Shown piece by piece: positions 6,959-17,046 of a DNA stretch of 64,000 nt. A program made the position numbers and the translations under genes. Each line of letters starts with the position of its first letter. Positions within the stretch are counted from its first letter, which is position 1. The notes beneath the pieces are model-generated. The model had not been told where the DNA came from. It worked only from the letters and a program-made list of their open reading frames with translations, and made no database searches. Source of the DNA: Lachnospiraceae bacterium (lineage in GTDB: Bacteria > Bacillota > Clostridia > Lachnospirales > Lachnospiraceae); contig JAAUZK010000031.1 in the NCBI GenBank assembly GCA_014804655.1, positions 12,477 to 76,476 of the forward strand, written 5' to 3'.

Positions 6959-8371
6959 TCAGATTTTCAGATTAAATCCAAAATATCGAACGGCATTCCG
7001 GTAGGAAATATCCTTCACAAGTTTTTCAAGCGACTTTTCGTCATTCGGATATTCCCCGTTTTCCACCCATCCACCTATCAGATTGCAGAGTATCCTGCGG
7101 AAATACTCATGTCTTGTATAGGATAAAAAACTCCGTGAATCTGTCAGCATTCCGACAAAGTTTCCCAGAAGTCCCAGATTGGCTAAGGATGTCAACTGAT
7201 CGATCATTCCCTGTTTATTGTCATTAAACCACCATGCACTTCCCTGCTGGATCTTTCCTGCACATTCCTCATTCTGGAAACAGCCTATAATGGTACCAAT
7301 CGCCGCATTATCCGCCGGATTTAGACTATACAGAATCGTTTTGGGAAGTGCATCCTTCTCCTGTAATGCATTTAGCAGGTCTGCTAACTGGGCAGAGGGA
7401 GTATAATTATTGATACAGTCTATCCCGGCATCAGCGCCCATACAGCGGTATACCCGCTTATTATTGTCCCGTTTTACGCCGAAATGAAGCTGCATAGCCC
7501 AGCCAAACCGTCTGTATTCTTTTCCGGCATACAGAAGAAATGCTGTCTTGTATTTTAATTCTTCTTCGTAAGACACTTCCCCGCCTGCCATTGCCCTTGC
7601 AAAAATATCTTCTATTTCTTCATCGGATGTCGGTTCATACATAGCATAATCAAGGCTGTGGTCGGATATCCGGCAACCCATTTTATCGAAAAATTCCATC
7701 CGTTTTGTAAGGGCAGTTTTCAGTGCTTTAAAAGTCAGGATTTCCATATCCGCCACACTTCCAAGGCGTTCTATATAGCCCGCAAAATTCGGTGACGCTA
7801 TGTTCATAGCAGCTTCCGGTCTCCATGCGGGCAGAACCTGCACATCAAAAGCCTTATCCTCCGCGATCTGTTTATGCCATTTCAGGTCATCCGCCGGATC
7901 ATCAGTGGTACACAGCAGCGTCACACCTGACTGTCTGATCAGGCTTCTCGCGCTGATCTGCGCCGTTTGCAGTTTATCGTTACAGATTTCCCACACATCC
8001 TGTGCTGTTTCTCCATTCAGCACTCCGTCATATCCGAAATATCTCTGCAACTCCAGATGGCTCCAGTGGTACAGGGGATTCCCAATTGCCTTTTCCAGTG
8101 TCTCGGACCACTTCTGAAATTTCTCCCGGTCAGGAGCATTTCCGGTGATATATTCTTCCCCTATCCCATTGGAACGCATCTGCCTCCACTTGTAATGATC
8201 ACCGCCCAGCCAAAGCTGTGTGATATTCTCAAATCTCTTATCTTCCGCGATTTCCTGTGGGCTGATATGGCAGTGGTAATCCAGAATCGGCATTTTTGCA
8301 GCATACTCGTGATACAGCTTCTGCGCTGTTTCAGTTGACAGCAGGAAATTTTGATCCATAAATTTTTTCAT
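6959..8371 (-). CDS. uxaC: Glucuronate isomerase (uronate isomerase)
   Basis: 470 residues, the usual length for UxaC. It interconverts D-glucuronate and D-fructuronate (and galacturonate/tagaturonate) in the cytosol, the first step after glucuronide cleavage. The amidohydrolase-fold metal site is seen in ILDYHCHISPQEIAED near residue 30; other family marks are WLGGDHYKWRQMRSNG, CTTDDPADDLKWH, LHFGVKRDNN and TDSRSFLSYTRHEYFRR. GGAGGG precedes the ATG. It is the last gene of the glucuronide operon, 21 bases after kdgK, with no strong terminator visible after it. Confidence 0.95.
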   Translation of the reverse strand: MKKFMDQNFLLSTETAQKLYHEYAAKMPILDYHCHISPQEIAEDKRFENITQLWLGGDHYKWRQMRSNGIGEEYITGNAPDREKFQKWSETLEKAIGNPLYHWSHLELQRYFGYDGVLNGETAQDVWEICNDKLQTAQISARSLIRQSGVTLLCTTDDPADDLKWHKQIAEDKAFDVQVLPAWRPEAAMNIASPNFAGYIERLGSVADMEILTFKALKTALTKRMEFFDKMGCRISDHSLDYAMYEPTSDEEIEDIFARAMAGGEVSYEEELKYKTAFLLYAGKEYRRFGWAMQLHFGVKRDNNKRVYRCMGADAGIDCINNYTPSAQLADLLNALQEKDALPKTILYSLNPADNAAIGTIIGCFQNEECAGKIQQGSAWWFNDNKQGMIDQLTSLANLGLLGNFVGMLTDSRSFLSYTRHEYFRRILCNLIGGWVENGEYPNDEKSLEKLVKDISYRNAVRYFGFNLKI

Positions 8372-8392
8372 GTTGCAACGCCCTCCGTCAGA

Positions 8393-9436
8393 CTACCTCT
8401 GCACACGTCCGGAAGCATCTCCGTCCGCCAGTTTCAAGACCTCACCCATCGACACCATATTGAAGTCTCCCTCAATGGAATGCTTCAGGCAGGATGCCGC
8501 CACCGCAAATTCAACAGTCCTTTGCGCGTCATATCCATTTAAGCAGGCTGCAATCAGACCGGCGCCGAAGCTGTCCCCGCCGCCCACGCGGTCAACGATG
8601 TGCATTTTATATTTCTTGCTGAAAAAATAATCATTCCCATCATACAGCATCGCCGACCAGAGATTATCATTTGCAGAGAGTGACTCCCTCAGGGTAATTG
8701 CCACCTTTTCAAACCCGAAACGATCTGCCAGGCGTTTTGCAACACTCTTATATCCTTCATGGTTCACCTCGCCCGCATAAACATCCGTATTCTCCGCTCT
8801 TATACCGAATACATCCGCCGCATCTTCTTCATTTGCGATACATACATCTACATATTTGCAGAGGTCACCCATGACCTGCCCTGCCTTTTCCCGGCTCCAT
8901 AGCTTATTCCTGTAATTTAAATCACAGGATATCTTTATTCCTGCTTCCTTGGCAGCCTTACACGCCTCAAGACAGATCTGTGCCACATTGTCATTCAACG
9001 CCGGCGTAATCCCTGTAAAATGAAACCACTCTGCCCCTTCAAAAATCGCTTTCCAGTCAAAATCATCTTTCGATGCCATGGCAATGGAAGATCCGGCACG
9101 GTCGTAAATAACCTTTGAAGGCCTCTGGGACGCCCCTTTTTCAAGAAAATAGATACCGATTCTGTCTCCTCCGCGTACAATCCCGGATGTATCCACTCCG
9201 AATCTTCTTAAAGAATTTACTGCGCCCTGTCCGATCTCATGCGCCGGAAGCTTTGTGACAAAGCATGCATTAAAACCGAAATTTGCAAGAGATACCGCCA
9301 CGTTTGCCTCTCCACCGCCATAGGTCGCGCCGAAGCTTTCCGCCTGCACAAAACGATAATATCCTTCCGGTGCCAGCCTTAACATGATCTCACCGAACGT
9401 AACAACTTTTTTTCCCATATTCTGCTTCATTTTCAT
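8393..9436 (-). CDS. kdgK: 2-keto-3-deoxygluconate kinase (PfkB family)
   Basis: 347 residues. It phosphorylates 2-keto-3-deoxygluconate (KDG) to KDPG with ATP. PfkB marks are GGGEANVAVSLANFGF near the N-terminus and the anion-hole signature RVGGGDSFGAGLIAACL with the catalytic Asp. VVTFGEIMLRLAPEGYYR matches KDG kinases more than fructokinases. The start is uncertain: ATG codons at 9442, 9436 and 9430 lie behind one GGAAAGG; 9436 has the best spacing. The 5' leader is one copy of a dispersed motif (see 9437-9484). It sits between the aldolase and uxaC, matching pathway logic. Confidence 0.92.
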   Translation of the reverse strand: MKMKQNMGKKVVTFGEIMLRLAPEGYYRFVQAESFGATYGGGEANVAVSLANFGFNACFVTKLPAHEIGQGAVNSLRRFGVDTSGIVRGGDRIGIYFLEKGASQRPSKVIYDRAGSSIAMASKDDFDWKAIFEGAEWFHFTGITPALNDNVAQICLEACKAAKEAGIKISCDLNYRNKLWSREKAGQVMGDLCKYVDVCIANEEDAADVFGIRAENTDVYAGEVNHEGYKSVAKRLADRFGFEKVAITLRESLSANDNLWSAMLYDGNDYFFSKKYKMHIVDRVGGGDSFGAGLIAACLNGYDAQRTVEFAVAASCLKHSIEGDFNMVSMGEVLKLADGDASGRVQR

Positions 9437-9484
9437 CCTCATACCTTTCCGCAGTCTGCCGGCTTTGTGCCACAGACACAAATT
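9437..9484 (-). repeat. Dispersed leader motif, copy 1 (kdgK)
   Basis: The minus strand reads TTGTGTCTGTGG..GGCAGACTGCGGAAAGG directly before the kdgK start. GTCTG and CAGAC can pair, presenting GGAAAGG as ribosome site. Similar sequence precedes four other genes in this window (39158, 54464, 60749, 63270). Confidence 0.6.
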
Positions 9485-9488
9485 CGCG

Positions 9489-10130
9489 TCATTTACTTCT
9501 GATATCAGATACCAGTCTTACTGCTTCAGCAGTCAGTTTCTTTACTACATCAAATTCTTCGTTTCTGATCAGATCCGCTTTTACCATCCAGCTTCCTCCA
9601 CATGCCACAATTCTGTCGTAAGACAGATATTTCTCAAGATTGGCTGCGTTAATACCACCGGTAGGCATAAACTTAATATCCGTATAAGGCGCTGCCAGAG
9701 CTTTGATCGTGTCAATACCGCCGAACTGCTCTGCCGGGAAAAATTTGATAACCTCCAGTCCGCGTTTTACTGCCTGTGCCACTTCCGATGGTGTAATACA
9801 TCCCGGGAATACCGAAATACTTCTCTCAAGACAGTGATCCACGATCTCCGGATCAAATCCCGGACTGACAATAAACTTAGCTCCTGCACCTATGGCACGG
9901 TCGGCCTGCTCTATGGTAAGCACCGTCCCTGCCCCGACGAGCATTTCAGGAAATTCCTTTGTCATGCTCTTAATTGATTCTTCTGCGGCTTCTGTCCGGA
10001 ATGTAACTTCCGCACAGGGAAGCCCTCCTTCACACAATGCCTCTGCCAAGGGCCGGGCATCTTTTGCATCATTCAGTACAACTACCGGAACCACTCCCAG
10101 TTCCTGTATCATTTCCAGCTCACTCATCAT
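9489..10130 (-). CDS. eda: KHG/KDPG aldolase
   Basis: 213 residues, normal for the class I KDPG/KHG aldolases. It splits 2-keto-3-deoxy-6-phosphogluconate into pyruvate and glyceraldehyde 3-phosphate. The Schiff-base Lys is in GLEVIKFFPAEQFGG; the catalytic Glu is in CAEVTFRTEAA; VGAGTVLT and FMPTGGINAANL bind the phosphate and pyruvate. AAAGGA precedes the chosen ATG at 10130 (MMSELEM); the next ATG, 3 bases on, is equally possible. It lies between uxuB and kdgK in the glucuronate operon. Also called kdgA. Confidence 0.93.
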   Translation of the reverse strand: MMSELEMIQELGVVPVVVLNDAKDARPLAEALCEGGLPCAEVTFRTEAAEESIKSMTKEFPEMLVGAGTVLTIEQADRAIGAGAKFIVSPGFDPEIVDHCLERSISVFPGCITPSEVAQAVKRGLEVIKFFPAEQFGGIDTIKALAAPYTDIKFMPTGGINAANLEKYLSYDRIVACGGSWMVKADLIRNEEFDVVKKLTAEAVRLVSDIRSK

Positions 10131-10198
10131 TTTCGCCGTTCCTTTCAAAGTCACAAATATATTTTAAATAATTTATCAAACTTTCCACTCTTCCTCCC

Positions 10199-11803
10199 TC
10201 ATACATATTTTTCTAATGTTTTGCGAACTGCTCCACGTCCTGCAATCAGTTCCTTAAAATAACCGTATACCTTATCGGCCATACCCGCCTCATACAGATT
10301 CACACCAAATATCTTGGCATTTTCCATGATCGGTCTCAGGATATCTTCCACATCCGTATCTCCAAGTCTGATTCTTTCTATCTGCGGACAAAGTTCCTCA
10401 AGCAGAGGATCCGGGCTCAGTTCAAAGGGCTGTCCTTCGTCATCTACCGCCATCAGATATCTCATCCATCCCGCAAACACGAGCGGGATCATCTGCAGAT
10501 CATCTGTCTTTAAGTTTTCGTCTGCTACATAAGCCTTAATGGTCTCCCCAAAACGGATTGCGAGTTTCTGGGATGTGTCTGTTGCAATCCTTTGTGGTGT
10601 GTCCGGCATAAACGGATTCGGCACACGCACCTTAAGTACTGTATCTATGAATTCCCTCGGGCTTAAGATGCCCGGATCGGCTACCACCGGAAGCCCTTCC
10701 TTGTAACCTACTGTCTCCACCAGCTTTACGAGTTCCCTGTCCTTCATCTCATCAGAGATTTTCCGATATCCAAGCAGACAGCCGAATATTGCAAGGCAGG
10801 TATGCAGCGGATTCAGGCAGGTACATACCTTCATTTTTTCTACTTGGTCTACCGTTGCACGGTCTGTAAAGATAATGCCGCCCTGTGTCAGATCAGGCCG
10901 TCCGTTCGGGAAATCATCTTCGATGACCAGATATTCTGTTTCTTCCGCATTAACAAATGGTGCAACATATGTATTTTTAGTAGTGATCACCGGTTCCAGC
11001 TCTTCCACGCCGTCTTCGCGCAAAACAGCTTCCACGGAAGCATCCGGTCTGGGCGTGATCTTATCGATCATACTCCATGTGAAAGATACTTTTCCGGAAT
11101 CAATATATTCCATAAATCCGGCATCAGCCTTTCCGTTTTCCGTCCATGCTTTTGCAAATGCCGAGACTGCCGCATATAATTTATCCCCGTTATGGGAGCA
11201 GTTATCCGTGCTGACCATGGCGATAGGTTTCTCTCCCGCGCTATATCTTGCATAAACCAGAGAGGCCACTTTTCCCATGTAGCTTGCCGGTCTTTCCGGT
11301 CCCGCCGTAAAATCCGCCACTACATCGGGCAACTGTTCTCCTTTTCCGTCGGTCAGACTATAACCTTTTTCCGTGATCGTAAAGGTAGCCATCTGCAGGG
11401 AATCTTTTCCAAAGATCTCTTTCAGTCTTCCGTATGCCTTATCATTACCTGAATCTAAAGGCAACGCCTCCGCCACGCTTCCTATCACTTTTTTGCCGAT
11501 CGTCCCGTCTGCTTTCAACGTCACGGCAATCCCCAGATTATCGTGTGTGTCATACATCTTTTCCACGATTTCATAATCGAAACCTTCCGCGACAATAATA
11601 CCTCTGTCCAGCGTTCCGTCATTCAGCATTTTCTCTGCGATCGCGGCATGAAAGGCACGGAATAGATTACCTGCACCGAAGTGAACCCAGAACGGGTTTG
11701 CTTTTGTTGCCTCTCTCATCTTGCCGATGTCGTACCGGGGAAGACCATATCCCTTTTCTTCCCATTGTTTCCTGTCCGATATTCCTTGTAAATCAACTTT
11801 CAT
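10199..11803 (-). CDS. uxuB: Fructuronate reductase (D-mannonate oxidoreductase)
   Basis: 534 residues of the long-chain mannitol dehydrogenase family. It reduces D-fructuronate to D-mannonate with NADH in the cytosol. The N-terminal Rossmann region carries FWVHFGAGNLFRAFHAA; the middle has AMVSTDNCSHNGDKL and STWS-type FTWSMIDKITPRPD; the substrate-site region is KVCTCLNPLHTCLAIFG. The tight link to uxuA and uxaC makes fructuronate (rather than tagaturonate or mannitol) the likely substrate. The start at 11803 is chosen for GGAG 6 bases upstream; the track start lacks a site. Confidence 0.93.
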   Translation of the reverse strand: MKVDLQGISDRKQWEEKGYGLPRYDIGKMREATKANPFWVHFGAGNLFRAFHAAIAEKMLNDGTLDRGIIVAEGFDYEIVEKMYDTHDNLGIAVTLKADGTIGKKVIGSVAEALPLDSGNDKAYGRLKEIFGKDSLQMATFTITEKGYSLTDGKGEQLPDVVADFTAGPERPASYMGKVASLVYARYSAGEKPIAMVSTDNCSHNGDKLYAAVSAFAKAWTENGKADAGFMEYIDSGKVSFTWSMIDKITPRPDASVEAVLREDGVEELEPVITTKNTYVAPFVNAEETEYLVIEDDFPNGRPDLTQGGIIFTDRATVDQVEKMKVCTCLNPLHTCLAIFGCLLGYRKISDEMKDRELVKLVETVGYKEGLPVVADPGILSPREFIDTVLKVRVPNPFMPDTPQRIATDTSQKLAIRFGETIKAYVADENLKTDDLQMIPLVFAGWMRYLMAVDDEGQPFELSPDPLLEELCPQIERIRLGDTDVEDILRPIMENAKIFGVNLYEAGMADKVYGYFKELIAGRGAVRKTLEKYV

Positions 11804-11873
11804 CACACACTCCATTTCTGCGCACATCCTTATGCATCATTAATTTGTACCAAATGCACACAAGCCATATTTT

Positions 11874-12950
11874 CTATTTTCCTGCTACTGACGATTTTTC
11901 AATTGCTTCCCACAGACCGTTGAGATAAGCTGCGCCAAGCGCACGGTCATAAAGCCCATATCCGGGCATTGCGACCTCATCCCAGATCATACGCCCGTGG
12001 TCAGGACGAATGGGTCCGGTAAACCCGATATCATACAGGGCTTTCATGATTTCATACATATCGAAACTTCCGTCGGCGGAAAGATGGGCCGCTTCTTCAA
12101 AGTTGTCGGGTGTGATAAACTTTAAGTTCCGCACATGGGCGAAATGAATTCTTCCCTTCAAAGAGCGTATCATATCAGGAAGATCATTCTCCAGATTCGT
12201 ACCATACGAACCGGAACAGAATGTTACGCCATTATGCGGGTTATCCACCATTTTCATCATACGGAGAATGTTTTCCTTATTGATGATAATGCGTGGAAGT
12301 CCGAATACGCTCCATGCCGGATCATCCGGATGGATCGCCATGTTGATATCGTATTTATCACAGACCGGCATGATCCTTTCCAGAAAATATTTTAGGTTCT
12401 CAAATAATTTTTCATCATCAATATCTTTGTACATCCCAAACAGCTCTTTTACATGAGCCATGCGCTCCGGCTCCCACCCCGGCATTACCGTCCCGTTCAT
12501 ATCCCCGGCAATAGACTCAAACATCTTCTCCGGATCAATGGCATCCACAGCTTCCTGTGTATATGCGAGCACTGTAGATCCGTCCGGTCTTACGCGCGCC
12601 AATTCCGTACGCGTCCAGTCGAATACCGGCATGAAATTGTAACATACCAGATGAATATCTTCCTGTCCCAGATTCTCAAGAGTTTTGATATAATTCTCGA
12701 TATACTGTTCCCTCTCCGGCACGCCGGTTTTGATCGCATCATGAATGTTGACGCTCTCTATGCCCGCAATATGCAGACCGGACGCCTCCACTTCATCGAT
12801 CAATCCGCGTATCCGCTCTCTGCTCCACACCTCTCCCGGGCTCGTATCATACAATGTTGTAATGACCCCTTTTACACCCGGTATCTGGCGGATCTGTTTC
12901 AATGTTACCGTGTCAAACTTGGAGCCGTACCATCTTAGTGTCATCTCCAT
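11874..12950 (-). CDS. uxuA: Mannonate dehydratase
   Basis: 358 residues, matching UxuA. It removes water from D-mannonate to give 2-keto-3-deoxygluconate. Recognisable segments are MTLRWYGSKFD at the start, GIESVNIHDAIKTG, NFMPVFDWTRT, the metal-ligand region MAIHPDDPAWSVFGLPR, CSGSYGTN, HFAHVRNLKF and IRPDHGRMIW near the C-terminus. GGAGG lies 8 bases before ATG. It begins 31 bases after the beta-glucuronidase stop and leads the catabolic half of the operon. Confidence 0.95.
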   Translation of the reverse strand: MEMTLRWYGSKFDTVTLKQIRQIPGVKGVITTLYDTSPGEVWSRERIRGLIDEVEASGLHIAGIESVNIHDAIKTGVPEREQYIENYIKTLENLGQEDIHLVCYNFMPVFDWTRTELARVRPDGSTVLAYTQEAVDAIDPEKMFESIAGDMNGTVMPGWEPERMAHVKELFGMYKDIDDEKLFENLKYFLERIMPVCDKYDINMAIHPDDPAWSVFGLPRIIINKENILRMMKMVDNPHNGVTFCSGSYGTNLENDLPDMIRSLKGRIHFAHVRNLKFITPDNFEEAAHLSADGSFDMYEIMKALYDIGFTGPIRPDHGRMIWDEVAMPGYGLYDRALGAAYLNGLWEAIEKSSVAGK

Positions 12951-12981
12951 GTCTATGTCCTCCGTTAATCGGTTTTATATT

Positions 12982-14748
12982 CTAAGCCTGCAGATAAAAT
13001 TTCTGCAGAACATGAAATGCCATCTTCTTATACTTCTTATCCGCAGAACACAGCCCCTTCCGATTATAATAATTCTGAATATAGCTGGTTCTTCTCGGAC
13101 ATCGGAAATCATATAAGATCCAAGGTGTCATTCCCTTGATGTAATCGATCTTTCGTAATACTTCGATCTGCCGTTCATATACATACGCCTGACATTCCTC
13201 CGTCCCCTTATCTGTCACGGTTCCGTGATGACCTGCCAGAGCATCTGCCCCGAATTCCGTAATAATGACCGGCTTCTCCGGTCTGCTGTTTGCCATAAGC
13301 TGCGGAAGCTTCTCGAAATCAGGTGTATACCAGCCACAGTATTCATTGATACCGATCACATCCAGATACTCAATCAAGCGATCTGCTATCACATTTTTCT
13401 CGCCGTCAACAAGACATGCGGCCGACACCAGACGGTTTCCGCCTTCTTTGTGTGCACACCCGGCAAGACTGCTCATAAACTTTAACCGTTCGTCCGTATC
13501 GGCATTCTCATTACCTACAGACCATATAATCACACTTGCCCGATTCCAGTCACGTTTCATCAATTCCCTCATCTGATTTTCGGCATCCTCGTAAGTCTTG
13601 TCTCTTTCAAACCTGATTGCCCAGTACACGGGAATTTCCTCCCAGAGAAGCATCCCCATCTCATCTGCAAGCTTTGCCATTCTTTCGCTGTGCGGATAAT
13701 GTGCAACCCGCATGAAATTACATCCAAGTTCCTTTGCCAGCAGAATATTCTCTGTTCTTTCTGCGTCTGTCAATGCCTTTCCGTTTTCTACACTTTCCTC
13801 ATGACAGCTGATTCCGCGCAGGAACACAGGACTGCCATTTAGAATAATCTCGCCCTTCTCTACTTTAATTTCACGAAATCCTACCCTGTCACTGACAGAA
13901 TCATCCATATATGATACTGTTACATCATATAATCTGGGCTTATCCGGCGACCATAACTCAGGCCCTGCTTCTATAACAAGAGTCCCTGCTCCGTCCACAA
14001 CGGAAATCTGTGATTTGATCCCTAATTCTTCAATACACAGCCCGGCTTCCCCTGAAAGTTCCTCTGACAGCTTCACTTCTGCCTGTATTTTGCTAAATGT
14101 TCCGTCGGGAACAAGCGCGATCTGAAAATCTTTGATATAGACCTTCGGAAGATAGATCAACTCAATATCCCTGTATACTCCCCCATAGTTAAACCAGTCC
14201 GTATTTTCGGTCGGAACCTGCGTTTCCCTTCTGGTACTGTCAACGACGAGCATGATTCTGTTGTCTGCTTTTAAAACATCAGTAATATCAAAATAACCTG
14301 GTGTAGACCCGCCTCTGTGCATTCCCACATAGGTTCTGTTTACAAACACACGACACAGATAATTTGCAGCTCCCACTTTCAGGACCACTCTTTCCTCTTT
14401 GTTTCCGCAATGGGAGAATTTTCTGGTAAATACCATGCTGCCGTCATATAGTAAAAATCTTTCATCCAAAGTATTCCAGCAGCAGGGCAGAGACATCACA
14501 GGCCACTCGTCAAAAGAATAATCCAGCGGAAGCGTATAGCCGTTTTCATCAAACTGTCTTTCTTTGAACCACTGCTGCCTTAAACATGTATCATATTGAT
14601 CCACAGCATACTGCCATTCCCCATTCAATAAAACCTTCTTCCTTCCGGAATCAAATATCATTGTATCTGTTGTTGCCTGTTTCCCCTCATACTGCTGGGT
14701 ATAATCTTCCAAATGAATATCTGACATATAAATTTTCGGTTTTTCCAT
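12982..14748 (-). CDS. uidA: Beta-glucuronidase, GH2
   Basis: 588 residues with the GH2 order: jelly-roll sugar-binding domain (about 30-190), Ig-like domain (about 190-285) and TIM barrel. The acid/base Glu is in [11 protein letters not shown], the nucleophile Glu in [16 protein letters not shown]. The NxK motif that grips the glucuronate carboxylate is present as YNRKG near the C-terminus, separating it from beta-galactosidases. The region after WEEIPVY runs straight into the next helix with only a short loop, unlike the long loop of E. coli GUS, so larger oligosaccharides may fit. No signal peptide, so it acts on imported glucuronides. GGAGG precedes the ATG at 14748. Confidence 0.93.
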   Translation of the reverse strand: MEKPKIYMSDIHLEDYTQQYEGKQATTDTMIFDSGRKKVLLNGEWQYAVDQYDTCLRQQWFKERQFDENGYTLPLDYSFDEWPVMSLPCCWNTLDERFLLYDGSMVFTRKFSHCGNKEERVVLKVGAANYLCRVFVNRTYVGMHRGGSTPGYFDITDVLKADNRIMLVVDSTRRETQVPTENTDWFNYGGVYRDIELIYLPKVYIKDFQIALVPDGTFSKIQAEVKLSEELSGEAGLCIEELGIKSQISVVDGAGTLVIEAGPELWSPDKPRLYDVTVSYMDDSVSDRVGFREIKVEKGEIILNGSPVFLRGISCHEESVENGKALTDAERTENILLAKELGCNFMRVAHYPHSERMAKLADEMGMLLWEEIPVYWAIRFERDKTYEDAENQMRELMKRDWNRASVIIWSVGNENADTDERLKFMSSLAGCAHKEGGNRLVSAACLVDGEKNVIADRLIEYLDVIGINEYCGWYTPDFEKLPQLMANSRPEKPVIITEFGADALAGHHGTVTDKGTEECQAYVYERQIEVLRKIDYIKGMTPWILYDFRCPRRTSYIQNYYNRKGLCSADKKYKKMAFHVLQKFYLQA

Positions 14749-14764
14749 ACTCTTTTCCTCCACT

Positions 14765-17029
14765 CTAAACAATACTGACTTCTACTCGATATGTTTTCCC
14801 GTCCTGATAAGGCAGAACTACCTTTTCAAATAATCGTCCGTCCACAGATACAGCGGCTTCTTCTCCACGTTTAATCGTTATATCATAAACTGCATTCCGG
14901 TATCGTCTTCTACACTTTACCTGATCCCACCCGGACGGAAGTAACGGATGAATACACAATCCCCACACGGTACTTTCCACTCCCAGCAGCTCCTCCACTA
15001 ACAACATGTACATCCATGCGGCGGTACCCGTGCCATAATGTTGGCTGGAACGCCCGAAATTATCGGATTCCCTTAAGCCATAATAATAATTTGCCAGATA
15101 AATCGGAAGCTGTAAACTCTGGGAAGGCATATTTTCAGGATTCGTCGGAAGCGTTCTCCACAAAGTCTCATAGAAACCTTCCGCATCTTTCTCCTTCGCT
15201 TGTGCAAACGCCATAAACATAGAAGCATGACAATATACCGATCCGTTTTCCGTAGTGCCGGATTTCTTCACGCTGATTCGTCCCCAGCGCGGATTCCATT
15301 CCCGAAACGGCGGATCGAGTATGATCGGACCAAATGGTGTTGCAAGCTGCCCGAATGCCTCTCCCAAAAGCCTCGTTCTTTCCTCATCCGCAATTCCTGC
15401 CAGAACAGCCCAGGACTGCGTATTCAGAAACAATCTGTCATGACTGTCTCCGAGTATCGTTCCGTCATCGTGGATGGCAGCTGCATACCATTTACCGCCC
15501 CATGCATGTTCGTTCAGCGCATTTTCCATGCGTTCTGCCGACGCCGTCAACTCATTTGTTCCCTCCGGATCGCTTTCCAGATAAATAAGTATTTTTCGTG
15601 TCGCATACACCAATGCCATAGAAAGCCATACCGACTCACCCTTTCCTTCCCTGCCGACACCGTTGATCGGATCATTCCAATCCCCGTCGCCCATCAGACA
15701 CAGTCCATGTATCCCCACGCTTTGGTACAAATAACGCAGCGCTTTCAGCAAATGTTCTAAGACCGTCCCATCACCTCCGTCCAGATAGGGAACCTTCTTA
15801 TATAACACATCCTTTTCGCCCCTTTGCCGGGCATATATTTCAGTACAGATAACCAGCCAGACCGGTGCGTCTGTGTGGTTTAACAGACACAGCCCTCTTG
15901 GTGGTGCACCTGTCGTATCGTGCCACTGCCGGAGCGATCCATCCCTTTTCTGTAACCGCATCACATCTAAAATATATTTCTCCGCCTCTTCCGGGGCAAA
16001 CATGGCATACCCCATTGCATCCTGAAGCTGATTTCTGACCGGACAATAAGAGCTTCCGCGATTCTGTCTGGTCAACAATGTGATCTGCTTTTTCAACCAG
16101 TAATTCCCGAATGCGTTCAGATTCTCATCCGGCGTCTCCATAAAGAAACGCTCCTCCGTTTCCTTCCATGCCTTTTGCAGAACCAGCCGCTCCTCTTCCA
16201 CATAGGCACCACCGAACTTTCTCTTCTGCTCAAAAATCTGCTCCTTCGTCACCGCAGCGCCCGCCTCCAGAAAGAGTACAACTTTCTCATTCGGTCTTAT
16301 CACGAAATTATGGCACAGGGCTCCGCAAAAATCTTCCGCTTCCCCCTTTTTTCCGCTCAGCACGCCTTCTTTGACTCCCTGTGGAATATGGGTTTCACCG
16401 AAACTTCCGAAGAAACGCCGTCTGCTCATATCACAAGAGTCTGGCTCACGATCCGAAAACAGATAGAAATATGCCGCCTCCTTCTCCACTTTCTCCTTCT
16501 CCTCATACAACGCATGATACGGAAAGGCATATTTGATGATCACCTGCTCCTCCTCGTCATATACGCATTCACCGCCCATGACTCCGTGATCATAAAATCC
16601 GAATACGGTATATAAGGAAATCTCCCGCTCTTCCTTGCTTTGATTCCGTAAGGATAAAGACCACAGCTCCTTATTCCCGGCGGCCGGCACCATCACTTCT
16701 ATCGTAGTCTCTATTCCCTCACAGACAGAATGCAGTGTCGTACTCCACAAACCGTGCTCACAGGAATAAGAATCATAGTCTTTTCCTAACGGAAGAAAAT
16801 TCGGATTCCATATCTTTCCCGATTTTCTATCTGCAAGATAAAAATACCTCTCCTGACAGATACATGGTGTCCTGTTATAACCGTTTACCAACTGCCCGCT
16901 TCCCTGCAGCGTCTGATCCATTTCCAGATAATATGTATCGTTATATAAGAAATTCTTCCATGGGGCAGGTGTGTGCGGAGTCACAATCTCATACTTCTTT
17001 CCGCCCTCCGTAAAATGTCCATATTCCAT
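14765..17029 (-). CDS. GH94-family disaccharide phosphorylase
   Basis: 754 residues of the GH94 family (formerly GT36). These inverting enzymes use phosphate to split beta-linked disaccharides, giving an alpha-sugar 1-phosphate. The catalytic Asp lies in [33 protein letters not shown] is the phosphate-site loop, and [23 protein letters not shown] is the usual C-terminal signature. No signal peptide, so it is cytosolic. It is placed between the importer and beta-glucuronidase, implying a disaccharide containing glucuronate or an aldonate. Cellobionic-acid phosphorylase, cellobiose phosphorylase or an undescribed uronide phosphorylase are all possible. The start at 17029 (MEYGHF) has GGAGAGG upstream; the longer track start would overlap the permease gene. 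Confidence 0.85.
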   Translation of the reverse strand: MEYGHFTEGGKKYEIVTPHTPAPWKNFLYNDTYYLEMDQTLQGSGQLVNGYNRTPCICQERYFYLADRKSGKIWNPNFLPLGKDYDSYSCEHGLWSTTLHSVCEGIETTIEVMVPAAGNKELWSLSLRNQSKEEREISLYTVFGFYDHGVMGGECVYDEEEQVIIKYAFPYHALYEEKEKVEKEAAYFYLFSDREPDSCDMSRRRFFGSFGETHIPQGVKEGVLSGKKGEAEDFCGALCHNFVIRPNEKVVLFLEAGAAVTKEQIFEQKRKFGGAYVEEERLVLQKAWKETEERFFMETPDENLNAFGNYWLKKQITLLTRQNRGSSYCPVRNQLQDAMGYAMFAPEEAEKYILDVMRLQKRDGSLRQWHDTTGAPPRGLCLLNHTDAPVWLVICTEIYARQRGEKDVLYKKVPYLDGGDGTVLEHLLKALRYLYQSVGIHGLCLMGDGDWNDPINGVGREGKGESVWLSMALVYATRKILIYLESDPEGTNELTASAERMENALNEHAWGGKWYAAAIHDDGTILGDSHDRLFLNTQSWAVLAGIADEERTRLLGEAFGQLATPFGPIILDPPFREWNPRWGRISVKKSGTTENGSVYCHASMFMAFAQAKEKDAEGFYETLWRTLPTNPENMPSQSLQLPIYLANYYYGLRESDNFGRSSQHYGTGTAAWMYMLLVEELLGVESTVWGLCIHPLLPSGWDQVKCRRRYRNAVYDITIKRGEEAAVSVDGRLFEKVVLPYQDGKTYRVEVSIV

Positions 17030-17046
17030 CTTCTTTACCTCTCCAT

